Positions 51,587-61,500 of a stretch of DNA of 64,000 nucleotides are shown in pieces (positions within the stretch are counted from its first letter, which is position 1; each line of letters begins with the position of its first letter). Made by a program: the position numbers and the translations under genes. This DNA is from Pseudomonas vancouverensis (lineage in GTDB: Bacteria > Pseudomonadota > Gammaproteobacteria > Pseudomonadales > Pseudomonadaceae), in NCBI RefSeq assembly GCF_004348895.1, contig NZ_RRZK01000029.1, positions 124,001 to 188,000 of the forward strand, given 5' to 3'. Under the pieces are notes generated by a model. It saw only the letters and a program-made list of their open reading frames with translations, was not told the DNA's origin and made no database searches.

Positions 51587-53038
51587 TCAGAAGCCGGTTG
51601 GGGTGCGGGTGTGCCAGTCGGTGTTCAACTGATACTGGTGCGCAACATTGAGCAAGCGGCCTTCCTGGAAATACGGAGCGAGCAATTGCACGCCGACAGG
51701 CAGACCGTCAACAAAACCGGCCGGCATCGACAGGCCCGGCAGGCCGGCGAGGTTGGCGGTGATGGTGTAGACGTCTTCCAGGTAGGCAGCGACCGGGTCG
51801 CTGTTCTTGGCGCCAAGCTTCCAGGCCGGGTTCGGCGTGGTTGGGCCGAGGATGATGTCGACTTCGTTGAAGGCGGCCATGAAGTCGTTCTTGATCAAGC
51901 GACGAATCTTCTGCGCCTTGAGGTAGTAAGCATCGTAGTAACCGGCGGACAGTGCATAGGCACCGACCATGATCCGGCGCTGCACTTCCGGCCCGAAGCC
52001 TTCGCCACGGGAGCGCTTGTACAGGTCGATCAGGTTGACCGGGTTTTCGCAGCGGTAGCCGAAGCGCACGCCGTCGAAACGCGACAGGTTGGATGAGGCT
52101 TCTGCCGGGGCAATCACGTAGTACGCAGGAATCGCGTGCTGCATGTTCGGCAGGCTGATTTCCTTGATTACGGCGCCGAGCTTCTTCAGCTCTTCGACGC
52201 TGGCCATGACCAGGTCGGCGATGCGCGGGTCGAGACCGGCGCTGAAGTACTCTTTCGGCACGCCGATACGCAGGCCTTGCAGCGAGCCGGTGAGGCTGGC
52301 GCTGTAGTCCGGCACGGGCTCATCGATGCTGGTGGAGTCGTTCGGATCGAAGCCAGCCATACCTTGCAACAAAATCGCGCAGTCTTCGGCGGTGCGTGCC
52401 ATTGGGCCGCCCTGATCGAGACTGGAGGCGTAGGCGATCATGCCCCAACGAGAAACACGACCGTACGTCGGTTTCAGGCCGGTAAGGTTGGTCAAAGCAG
52501 CGGGCTGACGAATGGAGCCGCCAGTGTCGGTGCCGGTGGCCGCTGGTAGCAGACGAGCGGCAACGGCTGCCGCCGAACCGCCGGACGAACCGCCCGGAAC
52601 GTGTTCGAGATTCCACGGGTTTTTCACCGCGCCGTAGTAGCTCGACTCGTTGGCCGAACCCATGGCGAACTCGTCCATGTTGGTCTTGCCCAGGGTCACG
52701 GCCCCGGCAGCCGCCAGTTTGGCGACGACGGTGGCGTCGTAAGGGGCCTTGAAGTTGTCGAGCATCTTCGAGCCGCAGCTGGTGCGAATGCCCTGGGTGC
52801 AGAACAGGTCCTTGTGGGCGATCGGCGCGCCGAGCAGGGCGCCGCTCTCACCGCTGGCACGGCGCGCGTCGGCGGCTTTCGCCTGCTCGAGGGCCAGCTC
52901 TTCGGTGAGGCTGATGAAGCTGTTGAGCTGCGGATCGAGCTGGGAAATGCGCGCCAGCAGGACTTTGGTCAGCTCTTCGGAGGAAAACTTTTTATCGGCG
53001 AGACCGCGGGCGATCTCGGCCAGAGTCATTTGATGCAT
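51587..53038 (-). CDS. gatA: Asp-tRNA(Asn)/Glu-tRNA(Gln) amidotransferase subunit A
   Basis: Amidase-signature subunit that releases ammonia from glutamine, 483 residues. Ser-Ser-Lys triad: K76 in IAHKDLFC, cis-Ser S151 in PGGSSGGSAA and nucleophile S175 in TDTGGSIRQPA. Start ATG 53038; 16 nt after gatC. Acts with GatB, to which ammonia is channelled. Confidence 0.97.
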   Translation of the reverse strand: MHQMTLAEIARGLADKKFSSEELTKVLLARISQLDPQLNSFISLTEELALEQAKAADARRASGESGALLGAPIAHKDLFCTQGIRTSCGSKMLDNFKAPYDATVVAKLAAAGAVTLGKTNMDEFAMGSANESSYYGAVKNPWNLEHVPGGSSGGSAAAVAARLLPAATGTDTGGSIRQPAALTNLTGLKPTYGRVSRWGMIAYASSLDQGGPMARTAEDCAILLQGMAGFDPNDSTSIDEPVPDYSASLTGSLQGLRIGVPKEYFSAGLDPRIADLVMASVEELKKLGAVIKEISLPNMQHAIPAYYVIAPAEASSNLSRFDGVRFGYRCENPVNLIDLYKRSRGEGFGPEVQRRIMVGAYALSAGYYDAYYLKAQKIRRLIKNDFMAAFNEVDIILGPTTPNPAWKLGAKNSDPVAAYLEDVYTITANLAGLPGLSMPAGFVDGLPVGVQLLAPYFQEGRLLNVAHQYQLNTDWHTRTPTGF

Positions 53039-53054
53039 TGCAGGCTCTTTCCCT

Positions 53055-53342
53055 TTAGTCGATGACTTTCGGAACCAGATACAGGCCGTTTTCGACCGCT
53101 GGTGCGATGGACTGGTAGGCCTCGCGGTTATTGGTCTCGGTCACGACATCTGCGCGCAGGCGCTGGCTGGCTTCCAGAGGGTGGGCCAGGGGCTCGATGC
53201 CGTCGGTATTGACCGCCTGCATTTCGTCGACCAGGCCGAGAATGCTGTTGAGGGCCGAAGTAATGTGTGGAAGATCGGCATCATTGAGGCCAAGGCTGGC
53301 CAGATGAGCGATTTTTTCCACGTCGGAGCGTTCTAGCGCCAT
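53055..53342 (-). CDS. gatC: Asp-tRNA(Asn)/Glu-tRNA(Gln) amidotransferase subunit C
   Basis: Small clamp subunit of 95 residues that holds GatA to GatB. Start MALERSDVEKIAHLASL is typical; later DEMQAVNTDGIEPLAHP and a C-terminal tail LYLVPKVID. First gene of gatCAB; divergent from mreB across 211 bp. Confidence 0.95.
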   Translation of the reverse strand: MALERSDVEKIAHLASLGLNDADLPHITSALNSILGLVDEMQAVNTDGIEPLAHPLEASQRLRADVVTETNNREAYQSIAPAVENGLYLVPKVID

Positions 53343-53553
53343 CGGGTTTCTCCAGTGGAAAACAGGACGGACGGCGTCCGTGTGTTAGATTGTCGGAACA
53401 CTACCGCACTTCTACGGTCATAAGGCCGCGATTGTGGGGCTTGGTGCACAGAAAAGCGGCCAATTTAACATATTGGCGCCTTGCCCAAAATCCCTGTCGT
53501 TGTTAGAGTTTGCCGCACTTTTTTACCCACGCGTTGCCTAGGGTCCCTTTCCC

Positions 53554-54591
53554 ATGTTCAAGAAACTGCGTGGCATGTTTTCCAGCGATCTTTCCATTGA
53601 CCTGGGCACTGCCAACACCCTTATTTACGTGCGCGAGCGCGGTATCGTCCTGAATGAGCCCTCCGTTGTGGCCATTCGGACACACGGTAACCAGAAAAGT
53701 GTCGTTGCTGTCGGCACCGAAGCCAAGCGCATGCTCGGCCGTACACCGGGCAACATTGCTGCCATTCGTCCGATGAAGGACGGCGTAATCGCCGACTTCA
53801 GCGTGTGCGAAAAAATGCTGCAATACTTTATCAACAAGGTTCACGAAAACAGCTTCCTGCAGCCTAGCCCTCGTGTGTTGATCTGCGTTCCCTGCAAATC
53901 CACCCAGGTTGAGCGTCGCGCCATCCGTGAATCGGCCCTCGGTGCCGGTGCACGTGAAGTATTCCTGATCGAAGAACCAATGGCCGCTGCCATCGGTGCC
54001 GGCCTGCCGGTTGAAGAAGCGCGCGGTTCGATGGTCGTCGATATCGGTGGTGGTACTACTGAAATCGCGCTGATCTCCCTGAACGGTGTGGTCTACGCCG
54101 AATCCGTACGCGTCGGCGGCGACCGCTTCGACGAAGCGATCATCACTTATGTGCGTCGCAACTACGGCAGCCTGATCGGCGAATCCACCGCCGAGCGCAT
54201 CAAGCAGGAAATCGGTACCGCTTACCCGGGCGGCGAAGTTCGCGAAGTCGACGTTCGTGGCCGTAACCTGGCGGAAGGCGTTCCACGCGCATTCACCCTG
54301 AACTCCAACGAAGTGCTGGAAGCTCTGCAAGAGTCCCTGGCAACCATCGTTCAGGCTGTGAAAAGCGCACTGGAGCAATCGCCGCCGGAACTGGCTTCCG
54401 ATATCGCCGAGCGTGGCCTGGTACTGACCGGTGGTGGCGCATTGCTGCGTGACCTCGACAAGTTGCTGGCCCAGGAAACCGGTCTGCCGGTGATTGTTGC
54501 CGAAGACCCGTTGACCTGCGTTGCTCGCGGCGGTGGCCGTGCATTGGAAATGATGGATAAACACACCATGGACCTGCTTTCCAGCGAGTAA
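53554..54591 (+). CDS. mreB: Rod-shape-determining actin homologue MreB
   Basis: Cytoplasmic bacterial actin of 345 residues that organises lateral wall synthesis. Phosphate-1 loop DLGTANTLIY, phosphate-2 DIGGGTTEIA, adenosine region LTGGGALLRDL. ATG 53554 (MFKKLRGMFSSDLSIDL). First of mreBCD. Confidence 0.98.
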   Translation: MFKKLRGMFSSDLSIDLGTANTLIYVRERGIVLNEPSVVAIRTHGNQKSVVAVGTEAKRMLGRTPGNIAAIRPMKDGVIADFSVCEKMLQYFINKVHENSFLQPSPRVLICVPCKSTQVERRAIRESALGAGAREVFLIEEPMAAAIGAGLPVEEARGSMVVDIGGGTTEIALISLNGVVYAESVRVGGDRFDEAIITYVRRNYGSLIGESTAERIKQEIGTAYPGGEVREVDVRGRNLAEGVPRAFTLNSNEVLEALQESLATIVQAVKSALEQSPPELASDIAERGLVLTGGGALLRDLDKLLAQETGLPVIVAEDPLTCVARGGGRALEMMDKHTMDLLSSE

Positions 54592-54624
54592 ATCGCCGGA
54601 TCGCCTCTATGCTGTTGAGCGCGC

Positions 54625-54648
54625 AGGCGGCACTTTGCAGTGCTGCCT
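54625..54648 (+). terminator. Hairpin in the mreB-mreC gap
   Basis: AGGCGGCACT / AGTGCTGCCT with one G-T pair and a TTGC loop, 34 nt after mreB. No T-run, so more likely an attenuating or stabilising hairpin giving MreB excess over MreC/D. Confidence 0.4.
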
Positions 54649-54734
54649 GTTCGCGTTTATCTTCTGTCAGTCTGCATCCAGGCCGGTTTGCTGCCGTATG
54701 AATAAAGAGAACATTTGCCTGGGAGGAGCGGCTT

Positions 54735-55850
54735 ATTAAACCGCTTTTCGCCAAAGGCCCCTCACTGGGCGTGCGCCTGTTGGTGCTGGTCGTGCTATCG
54801 GTCGCGCTGATGGTGGTCGATGCCCGCTTCAGTCTGCTCAAGCCTGCACGCAGCCAGATGTCGCTGGTGCTGATGGATGCCTACTGGATCACCGACCTGC
54901 CCGGACGGCTGTGGGAAGGTGTGGCCAGCCAGTTCGGCAGCCGGACCGAGCTCGTCGCCGAAAACGAAAAACTCAAGACCGAGAATTTGCTGCTGCAGGG
55001 GCGCATGCAGAAGCTTGCCGCCCTGACCGAGCAGAACGTTCGACTGCGCGAGTTGCTCAACTCCTCTGCACTGGTCAACGAAAAGGTCGAAGTGGCCGAG
55101 TTGATCGGCATGGACCCCAACCCCTTCACCCATCGCATCATCATCAACAAGGGTGAGCGCGACGGCGTGGTGCTTGGTCAGCCGGTGCTCGATGCCCGTG
55201 GCCTGATGGGGCAGGTGGTCGAGTTGATGCCGTACACCTCCCGGGTCCTGCTGTTGACCGATACGACCCACAGCATTCCGGTGCAGGTCAACCGTAACGG
55301 TCTGCGTGCCATTGCCAGCGGCACTGGCAACCCAGAGCGCCTTGAGCTGCGTCATGTCGCCGACACCGCCGATATCAAGGAAGGCGACCTGCTGGTCAGC
55401 TCCGGTCTTGGCCAGCGTTTCCCGGCGGGTTACCCGGTGGCAACGGTCAAGGAAGTGATTCATGACTCGGGGCAGCCGTTCGCCATCGTCCGTGCCATAC
55501 CGACGGCCGCACTGAACCGCAGCCGCTATCTGCTGCTGGTGTTCAGCGACAATCGTACCGCTGAAGAACGTGCCAACGATGCAGCCCAGGCCCAGGAAAA
55601 CCTCGATGCCCAGGGCGGTGGCCCGATCATCCCGGCAACCGTGCCGAAACTGGTCAATCCGACGGCTCCTGCTGCTCCTGCTGTTCCGGCGACCACGCCT
55701 GCTGCGGCTCCGGCGGCGACCCCGGCCAAGCCAGCCACGACGCCGGCCAAGCCTGCCGCGCATCCTGCGGCCGCCAAGCCACCGGCTGCTGCCAAGCCTG
55801 CCGCGAAACCGCCAGCCTCCGCGCCGGCCACTCCTGTGGGGAGAGAATAA
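54735..55850 (+). CDS. mreC: Rod-shape-determining protein MreC, ATT start
   Basis: Periplasmic cell-shape protein anchored by one N-terminal helix, 371 residues. Start: the first standard codon (GTG 54771) has no ribosome site and cuts off the conserved N-terminus (IKPLFAKGPSLG). ATT 54735 lies 6 nt after GGGAGGAG (54721-54728) and restores it. Domains: helix at about 15-35 (RLLVLVVLSVALMVVDA), coiled coil at about 70-105 (VAENEKLKTENLLLQGRM), two beta domains, then a Pro/Ala/Lys-rich low-complexity tail from about 300 to the end. It ends one base into mreD. Confidence 0.95.
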   Translation: MKPLFAKGPSLGVRLLVLVVLSVALMVVDARFSLLKPARSQMSLVLMDAYWITDLPGRLWEGVASQFGSRTELVAENEKLKTENLLLQGRMQKLAALTEQNVRLRELLNSSALVNEKVEVAELIGMDPNPFTHRIIINKGERDGVVLGQPVLDARGLMGQVVELMPYTSRVLLLTDTTHSIPVQVNRNGLRAIASGTGNPERLELRHVADTADIKEGDLLVSSGLGQRFPAGYPVATVKEVIHDSGQPFAIVRAIPTAALNRSRYLLLVFSDNRTAEERANDAAQAQENLDAQGGGPIIPATVPKLVNPTAPAAPAVPATTPAAAPAATPAKPATTPAKPAAHPAAAKPPAAAKPAAKPPASAPATPVGRE

Positions 55851-56341
55851 TGGGTGGCGTAAAAGCATCCCGAAACGGCTGGATAGTCTGGGTGACGTTT
55901 GCCGTTGGTCTGCTGCTGAGCGTTTCGCCCTTGCCGCAGTTCATGGAAATCCTCCGGCCGCTGTGGCTGGCCTTGTTGCTGGCGTTCTGGGCGTTGAATC
56001 TGCCGCAGACCGTCGGGATGGTCACGGCGTTCTGCCTGGGTCTGGCTGAAGACGTGCTCTATGGCACCTTATTGGGCCAGAACGCCTTGATCCTGACCCT
56101 TATCACCTATCTGGTGCTGGCGCTGCAACAACGCCTGCGGATGTTCCCGATGTGGCAGCAGAGCCTGGTGATCCTGGTGATTTTCGGCCTCGCCCAGCTC
56201 GTTCAGTTGTGGCTGAGCGCCCTGACCGGCAATCGCCAGCCAACCCTGGCGCTGGTGCTGCCCGCACTGGTCAGCGCCTTGCTTTGGCCGTGGGTGAGTT
56301 TCGGTTTGCGCGGATTGCGTCGACGCTACAAAATCAATTGA
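55850..56341 (+). CDS. mreD: Rod-shape-determining membrane protein MreD
   Basis: Integral membrane protein of 163 residues with about five helices, partner of MreC in the elongasome. ATG 55850 overlaps the mreC stop by one base (TAATG). Family region LGLAEDVLYGTLLGQNAL is visible. Confidence 0.95.
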   Translation: MGGVKASRNGWIVWVTFAVGLLLSVSPLPQFMEILRPLWLALLLAFWALNLPQTVGMVTAFCLGLAEDVLYGTLLGQNALILTLITYLVLALQQRLRMFPMWQQSLVILVIFGLAQLVQLWLSALTGNRQPTLALVLPALVSALLWPWVSFGLRGLRRRYKIN

Positions 56342-56384
56342 TTTGGTCAGGCATTTGCCCGTACCTCGACAGGGAGATGTCTTG

Positions 56385-56981
56385 ATGAAGCTGTTGTACC
56401 TCGCCTCCGGATCGCCCCGTCGACGTGAATTGCTCACGCAGATCGGCGTTCCCTTCGCCGCCGTCAGTGCGGACATCGATGAAACCCCTTTGCTTGAAGA
56501 ATCCCCTGCGGCCTATGTCGAGCGCCTGGCGTGCGGCAAGGCCCGGGCCGGGCGTGAGCGGGTCGTGTCCGACGTGCCGTTCTGCGTACTGGGTGCCGAC
56601 ACGGCTGTCGTGCTGGACGGAAAAATTCTTGGCAAACCGGTTGATCAAGCCGAAGCCTGCGCCATGCTGATGATGTTGTCGGGGCGCGAGCATCAGGTCC
56701 TGACCGCGATTGCCGTGCTCGACGGCGAACATTGCGAGTCGCGGGTAGTCGTCAGTCGGGTGCGTTTTCGAAACATCAGTCGTGATGAAGCGGCGGCCTA
56801 CTGGGCCAGCGGCGAGCCAAAGGACAAGGCAGGTGGTTATGGTATTCAAGGATTGGGTGCGGTGTTCGTCGCCGGGCTCGAAGGAAGTTACTCGGCGGTG
56901 GTCGGACTACCGCTGTGCGAAACCGCGGAACTGCTCGGCCATTTCGGCATACCCTGTTGGCAAACACAGCACGCGCATTGA
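56385..56981 (+). CDS. maf: Maf-family nucleoside triphosphate pyrophosphatase
   Basis: Nucleotide pyrophosphatase of 198 residues with the Maf motifs SGSPRRRELL at the start, ERLACGKAR, GADTAVVLDGKILGKPVD and KAGGYGIQG. By position after mreBCD it is the YhdE/MafA type, acting on dTTP/UTP and modified pyrimidine nucleotides. ATG 56385 has AGGGAGATGTCTTG before it; the open frame upstream to 56343 is not used. Confidence 0.93.
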   Translation: MKLLYLASGSPRRRELLTQIGVPFAAVSADIDETPLLEESPAAYVERLACGKARAGRERVVSDVPFCVLGADTAVVLDGKILGKPVDQAEACAMLMMLSGREHQVLTAIAVLDGEHCESRVVVSRVRFRNISRDEAAAYWASGEPKDKAGGYGIQGLGAVFVAGLEGSYSAVVGLPLCETAELLGHFGIPCWQTQHAH

Positions 56982-57038
56982 GCGTCGCCCTGAACAGATG
57001 CGGCCATTATCGTGAACACGCCTGAACGAGACCCTGCC

Positions 57039-58496
57039 ATGAGTGAAGAGATCCTGATCAACATCACGCCGATGGAATCGCGCGTGGCGGTGGTTGAAAA
57101 CGGTGTTCTGCAAGAGGTCCATGTCGAACGTACGCAAAAACGCGGGATCGTCGGCAATATCTACAAAGGCAAGGTGGTACGAGTGCTGCCTGGCATGCAG
57201 GCGGCCTTCGTCGACATCGGCCTGGACCGCGCTGCGTTCATTCATGCGTCGGAGATTTCCCTGCGTGAAGGTCCTGCGGTCGAGAGCATCAGCGCTCTGG
57301 TGCACGAAGGCCAGAGCCTGGTGGTGCAGGTCACCAAGGACCCCATCGGCTCCAAGGGCGCACGCCTGACCACGCAGTTGTCGATCCCTTCGCGCTATCT
57401 GGTGTACATGCCGCGCACCGCTCATGTCGGCATTTCGCTGAAGATCGAGGACGAAGCCGAGCGCGAGCGCCTCAAGCAAGTGGTCACCGATTGCGTGGCC
57501 AAGGAAGGCATCAAGGAAGCCGGTGGATTTATCCTGCGCACGGCGGCCGAGGGCGCCGGCGCCGATGAAATCCTCATGGACATCCGCTACCTGCGTCGCC
57601 TCTGGGACCAGATCAATGCGCAGATCAAGACCATCAGCGCACCGAGTGTGATCTACGAAGACCTCGGCCTGGCGTTGCGTACCCTGCGTGACCTGGTGAG
57701 CCCGAAGATCGAGAAAATCCGCATCGACTCCCGGGAAACCTTCCAGAAAACCACGCAGTTCGTCGCCGAACTGATGCCGGAGATTGCCGATCGTCTGGAA
57801 CATTACCCGGGCGAGCGGCCGATTTTCGACCTGTACGGCGTCGAAGACGAAATCCAGAAAGCCCTTGAACGCAAGGTCCCGCTCAAGTCCGGCGGTTATC
57901 TAGTGGTCGACCCGGCCGAAGCCATGACCACCATCGACGTCAACACCGGGGCGTTTGTCGGCCATCGCAATCTCGAAGAGACCATCTTCAAAACCAACCT
58001 CGAAGCCGCCACGGCCATCGCGCGCCAGTTACGCCTGCGTAATCTGGGCGGGATTATCATCATCGACTTCATCGACATGGAAGACGAGGAGCACCAGCGT
58101 CAGGTGTTGCGCACGCTGGAGAAACAGTTGGAGCGCGACCACGCCAAGACCAACATCATCGGCATTACCGAATTGGGCCTGGTGCAGATGACGCGCAAGC
58201 GCACCCGTGAAAGCCTTGAGCAAGTGCTGTGCGAACCCTGCAACTGCTGTCAGGGCCGCGGCAAGCTGAAGACTCCGGAAACGGTTTGCTACGAAATCTT
58301 CCGTGAAATCCTCCGCGAGGCTCGCGCCTATCAGGCGGAAGGCTATCGTGTATTGGCGAACCAGAAAGTTGTCGACCGTTTGCTCGATGAAGAGTCGGGC
58401 AACGTCGCCGAACTGGAAGGGTTCATCGGACGCACCATACGGTTCCAGGTGGAAACCATGTATTCCCAGGAACAATACGACGTGGTGTTGCTCTGA
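57039..58496 (+). CDS. rng: Ribonuclease G
   Basis: Endoribonuclease of 485 residues, RNase E/G family, maturing the 16S rRNA 5' end and cleaving mRNAs. An S1 domain lies at about 38-128 (IVGNIYKGKVVRVLPGMQAA), a DNase I-like domain with catalytic Asp in TIDVNTGAFVG (~300) and IIIDFIDM (~343), and the Zn-link cysteines in CEPCNCCQGRG. ATG 57039 (MSEEILINITPMESR) is the family start; an in-frame ATG-like start at 57012 is less likely. Confidence 0.96.
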   Translation: MSEEILINITPMESRVAVVENGVLQEVHVERTQKRGIVGNIYKGKVVRVLPGMQAAFVDIGLDRAAFIHASEISLREGPAVESISALVHEGQSLVVQVTKDPIGSKGARLTTQLSIPSRYLVYMPRTAHVGISLKIEDEAERERLKQVVTDCVAKEGIKEAGGFILRTAAEGAGADEILMDIRYLRRLWDQINAQIKTISAPSVIYEDLGLALRTLRDLVSPKIEKIRIDSRETFQKTTQFVAELMPEIADRLEHYPGERPIFDLYGVEDEIQKALERKVPLKSGGYLVVDPAEAMTTIDVNTGAFVGHRNLEETIFKTNLEAATAIARQLRLRNLGGIIIIDFIDMEDEEHQRQVLRTLEKQLERDHAKTNIIGITELGLVQMTRKRTRESLEQVLCEPCNCCQGRGKLKTPETVCYEIFREILREARAYQAEGYRVLANQKVVDRLLDEESGNVAELEGFIGRTIRFQVETMYSQEQYDVVLL

Positions 58497-58571
58497 AGCG
58501 TTACGGTTTGACGGTTCGAGAACGGCTGGCCTCAGCTTTTTGCAGTATTTTTGCCACGGGAGCCAACTGAC

Positions 58572-61500
58572 ATGGACCGTCTGACACGCATTTTGGCCGC
58601 ACTGACCCGCTGGGGTCTGGGCCTGTGCGCGTTGGTTTTGGTGCTCATGGCGCTTTACGTCAGCCTGGGCCGGGAGTTGGCACCCCTGGTGGCCGAGTAC
58701 CGCGCCGAAGTGCAGGCCAAGGCCGCCGATGCCCTGGGCATGTCGGTGCAGATCGGCGAACTGGAAGGCAGCTGGAGCGGTTTCGCCCCCATCGTCTACG
58801 TGCATGACCTGACGCTAGGTGACGGCGCCAACGCCTTGCACCTGGACAAGGTGCGTGTGGTGCCGGACCTGTGGGCCAGCCTGCTGGCGCGCAAGCTGCG
58901 CATTGCCCACCTTGAACTCAGCGGCCTGAAGATCAGCCTCAAGGAAGGCGACGACGGTCAATGGGCGCTGGAAGGCTTGCCGGTGCAAGAGGACAAGCCA
59001 CTCAATCCCGAACAGTTGCTCAATGACATGCAGATGGTCCAGCGGTTGTCAGTGCTCGACAGTCAGGTAACCCTGCAACCGTTCGCGCAGTCGCCGCTGA
59101 CATTGAACTACGTCGGCCTCAGCCTGAAAACCGGTGCTACACGCCAGCGCCTTGATGCACGCCTGACGTTGCCCGATGGCCAGCCTGTGGCCATGAGCCT
59201 GCGCACGCGGGTGCGGGCCAGCGAGTGGAAGGATGGCCAGGCCGAGGTTTATCTGAGCCTCCCGCAAAGCGACTGGTCGAACTGGTTGCCTGAGCGTGTA
59301 ACCCAGGAATGGAATTTCTCCGAGATCAAGGCCGGCGGTGAGCTCTGGCTGAATTGGGCCAAGGGCGGCGTACAAAGTGCGACCGTGCGGCTGAACGCCC
59401 CGCAACTCAAGGGCGCCTACGCAGAGCGCAAACCGGTGCAGATCAATAATCTGGCCCTCAACGGTTACTACCAGCGCAATGCCGAAGGGGCATTGATCAC
59501 GCTGGACTCTCTGGCCATGAATCTTGGCGACACGCGTTGGGAGACTCGTGTGCAGCTCAAGCAGACGGCGGCCACCGAACAGGCCACTGAGCTTTGGCAT
59601 CTGCAGGCCGACCGAATCAATCTCACCCCGCTGACACCTTTGCTCAAGGCGCTGGCGCCATTGCCTGAAGGGCTGGCCACTGTGGTTGAACGGCTCAAGG
59701 TCACCGGCGGCTTGCGCAATGTATTGGTCGACTTCCGCCCGAACGCCACCGATGACAGCAAGTTCGGCTTCGCCGCCAACCTCGATCAGGTCGGCTTCGA
59801 TGCCTATCACGGCGCGCCAGCTGCGCGAAACGTCAGTGGCAGCATCAGCGGCGACCTGGGGCATGGCGAGTTGCGCATGGACAGCAAGGACTTCATGCTC
59901 CATCTCGACCCGATTTTCGCCAAGCCGTGGCAGTACATCCAGGCCAATGCCCGGCTGACCTGGAAGCTGGACAAGGAAGGTTTCACCCTGATCGCGCCGT
60001 ACCTGAAAGTGCTCGGCGAGGAAGGCAAGATCGCTGGTGACTTCCTGATTCGCCTGCATTTTGATCACACCCAGGAAGATTACATGGACCTGCGGGTCGG
60101 CATGGTCGACGGCGACGGTCGCTACACCGCCAAATACCTGCCAGCGGTCCTCAGCCCGGCGCTCGACGAATGGCTGCGCACGGCGATTCTCAAAGGTGCA
60201 GTGGACCAGGGTTTCTTCCAGTACCAGGGCTCGTTGAACCACGATGCCAAGGATGTGGATCGCAGCATCAGTTTGTTCTTCAAGGTGCACGACGCCGAAC
60301 TGGCATTCCAGCCGGGCTGGCCTCACGTCAGCAAAGTCAGTGGTGACGTGTTCGTCGAAGACAGCGGCGTGCGCGTTCTGGCCAGCAAGGGACAATTGCT
60401 CGATACCCAGGTCAGCGACGTCTACGTCAACATTCCCCATGTGCCGACGGGGCAGAAGGTTCATCTGTTCCTCGATGGCGATTTTGCCGGCGGCTTGGGA
60501 GATGGCCTGAAAATTCTTCAGGAAGCGCCGATCGGCACTGCCGAAACCTTTGCCAAGTGGCAAGGCGAGGGCGATCTGCAAGGCAAGGTCAAGCTGGATA
60601 TTCCACTGGAGAAAGGCGAGCAGCCGAAGATCCTGGTCGACTTCAAAACCGCGAAGGCGCGCTTGAAACTGGCCGACCCCGAACTGGAGCTGAGCCAGCT
60701 CAAGGGTGATTTCCGCTTCGACAGCGACAAGGGGCTGAGTGGACAGAACATCAGCGCCCGTGCCTTCGACAAGCCTGTGACCGCGCAGATTTTCGCCGAT
60801 GGCAGCGCCGGCAAGCTCAATACCCGCGTCACCGCTTCCGGCCAGGTCGAAGTCAAGAAACTTACCGATTGGCTTAAGGTGACCCAGCCGCTGCCGGTCA
60901 GCGGGGTGATTCCTTATCAGCTGCAACTGACGCTCAACGGCGCTGACAGTCAGTTGATGGTCAATTCCAACCTCAAGGGGGTTGCTGTCGATCTGCCTGC
61001 GCCCTTCGGCATGACCGCCGATACCGGGCGCGATACAACGTTCCGCATGACGTTGCAGGGGCCTGAACAACGTTATTGGGTCAACTACGGGAATCTGGCG
61101 AACTTCACTTTCGCGGCACCGCCGGGCAAGTTTGGCGACGGTCGTGGCGAGTTGCTGCTCGGTGGCGGCGAGGCTGTGTTGCCGGACGCCAAAGGCTTGC
61201 GCATACGGGGTTCGATGTCGGAGCTGGACGTTGGCCCGTGGAAGGGTCTGGTGGATAAGTACGCAGGCCAGGACCCGACCGGTAATGCCAAGCAGTTGCT
61301 CAGTGGTGTTGACGTCAAAGTGGGCAAGCTCAGTGGCGTGGGCACCACGCTCGATCAGGCTTCAATACAGCTGACACGCAAACCGTCTGCCTGGGCTATG
61401 CAACTCGACAGTCAGCAGATCAAAGGCAACGCCAACATTCCTGACGGGAAAACCCCGCCGATCGCCATCAATCTGCAGACCGTACGTTTGCCGGCGGCCG

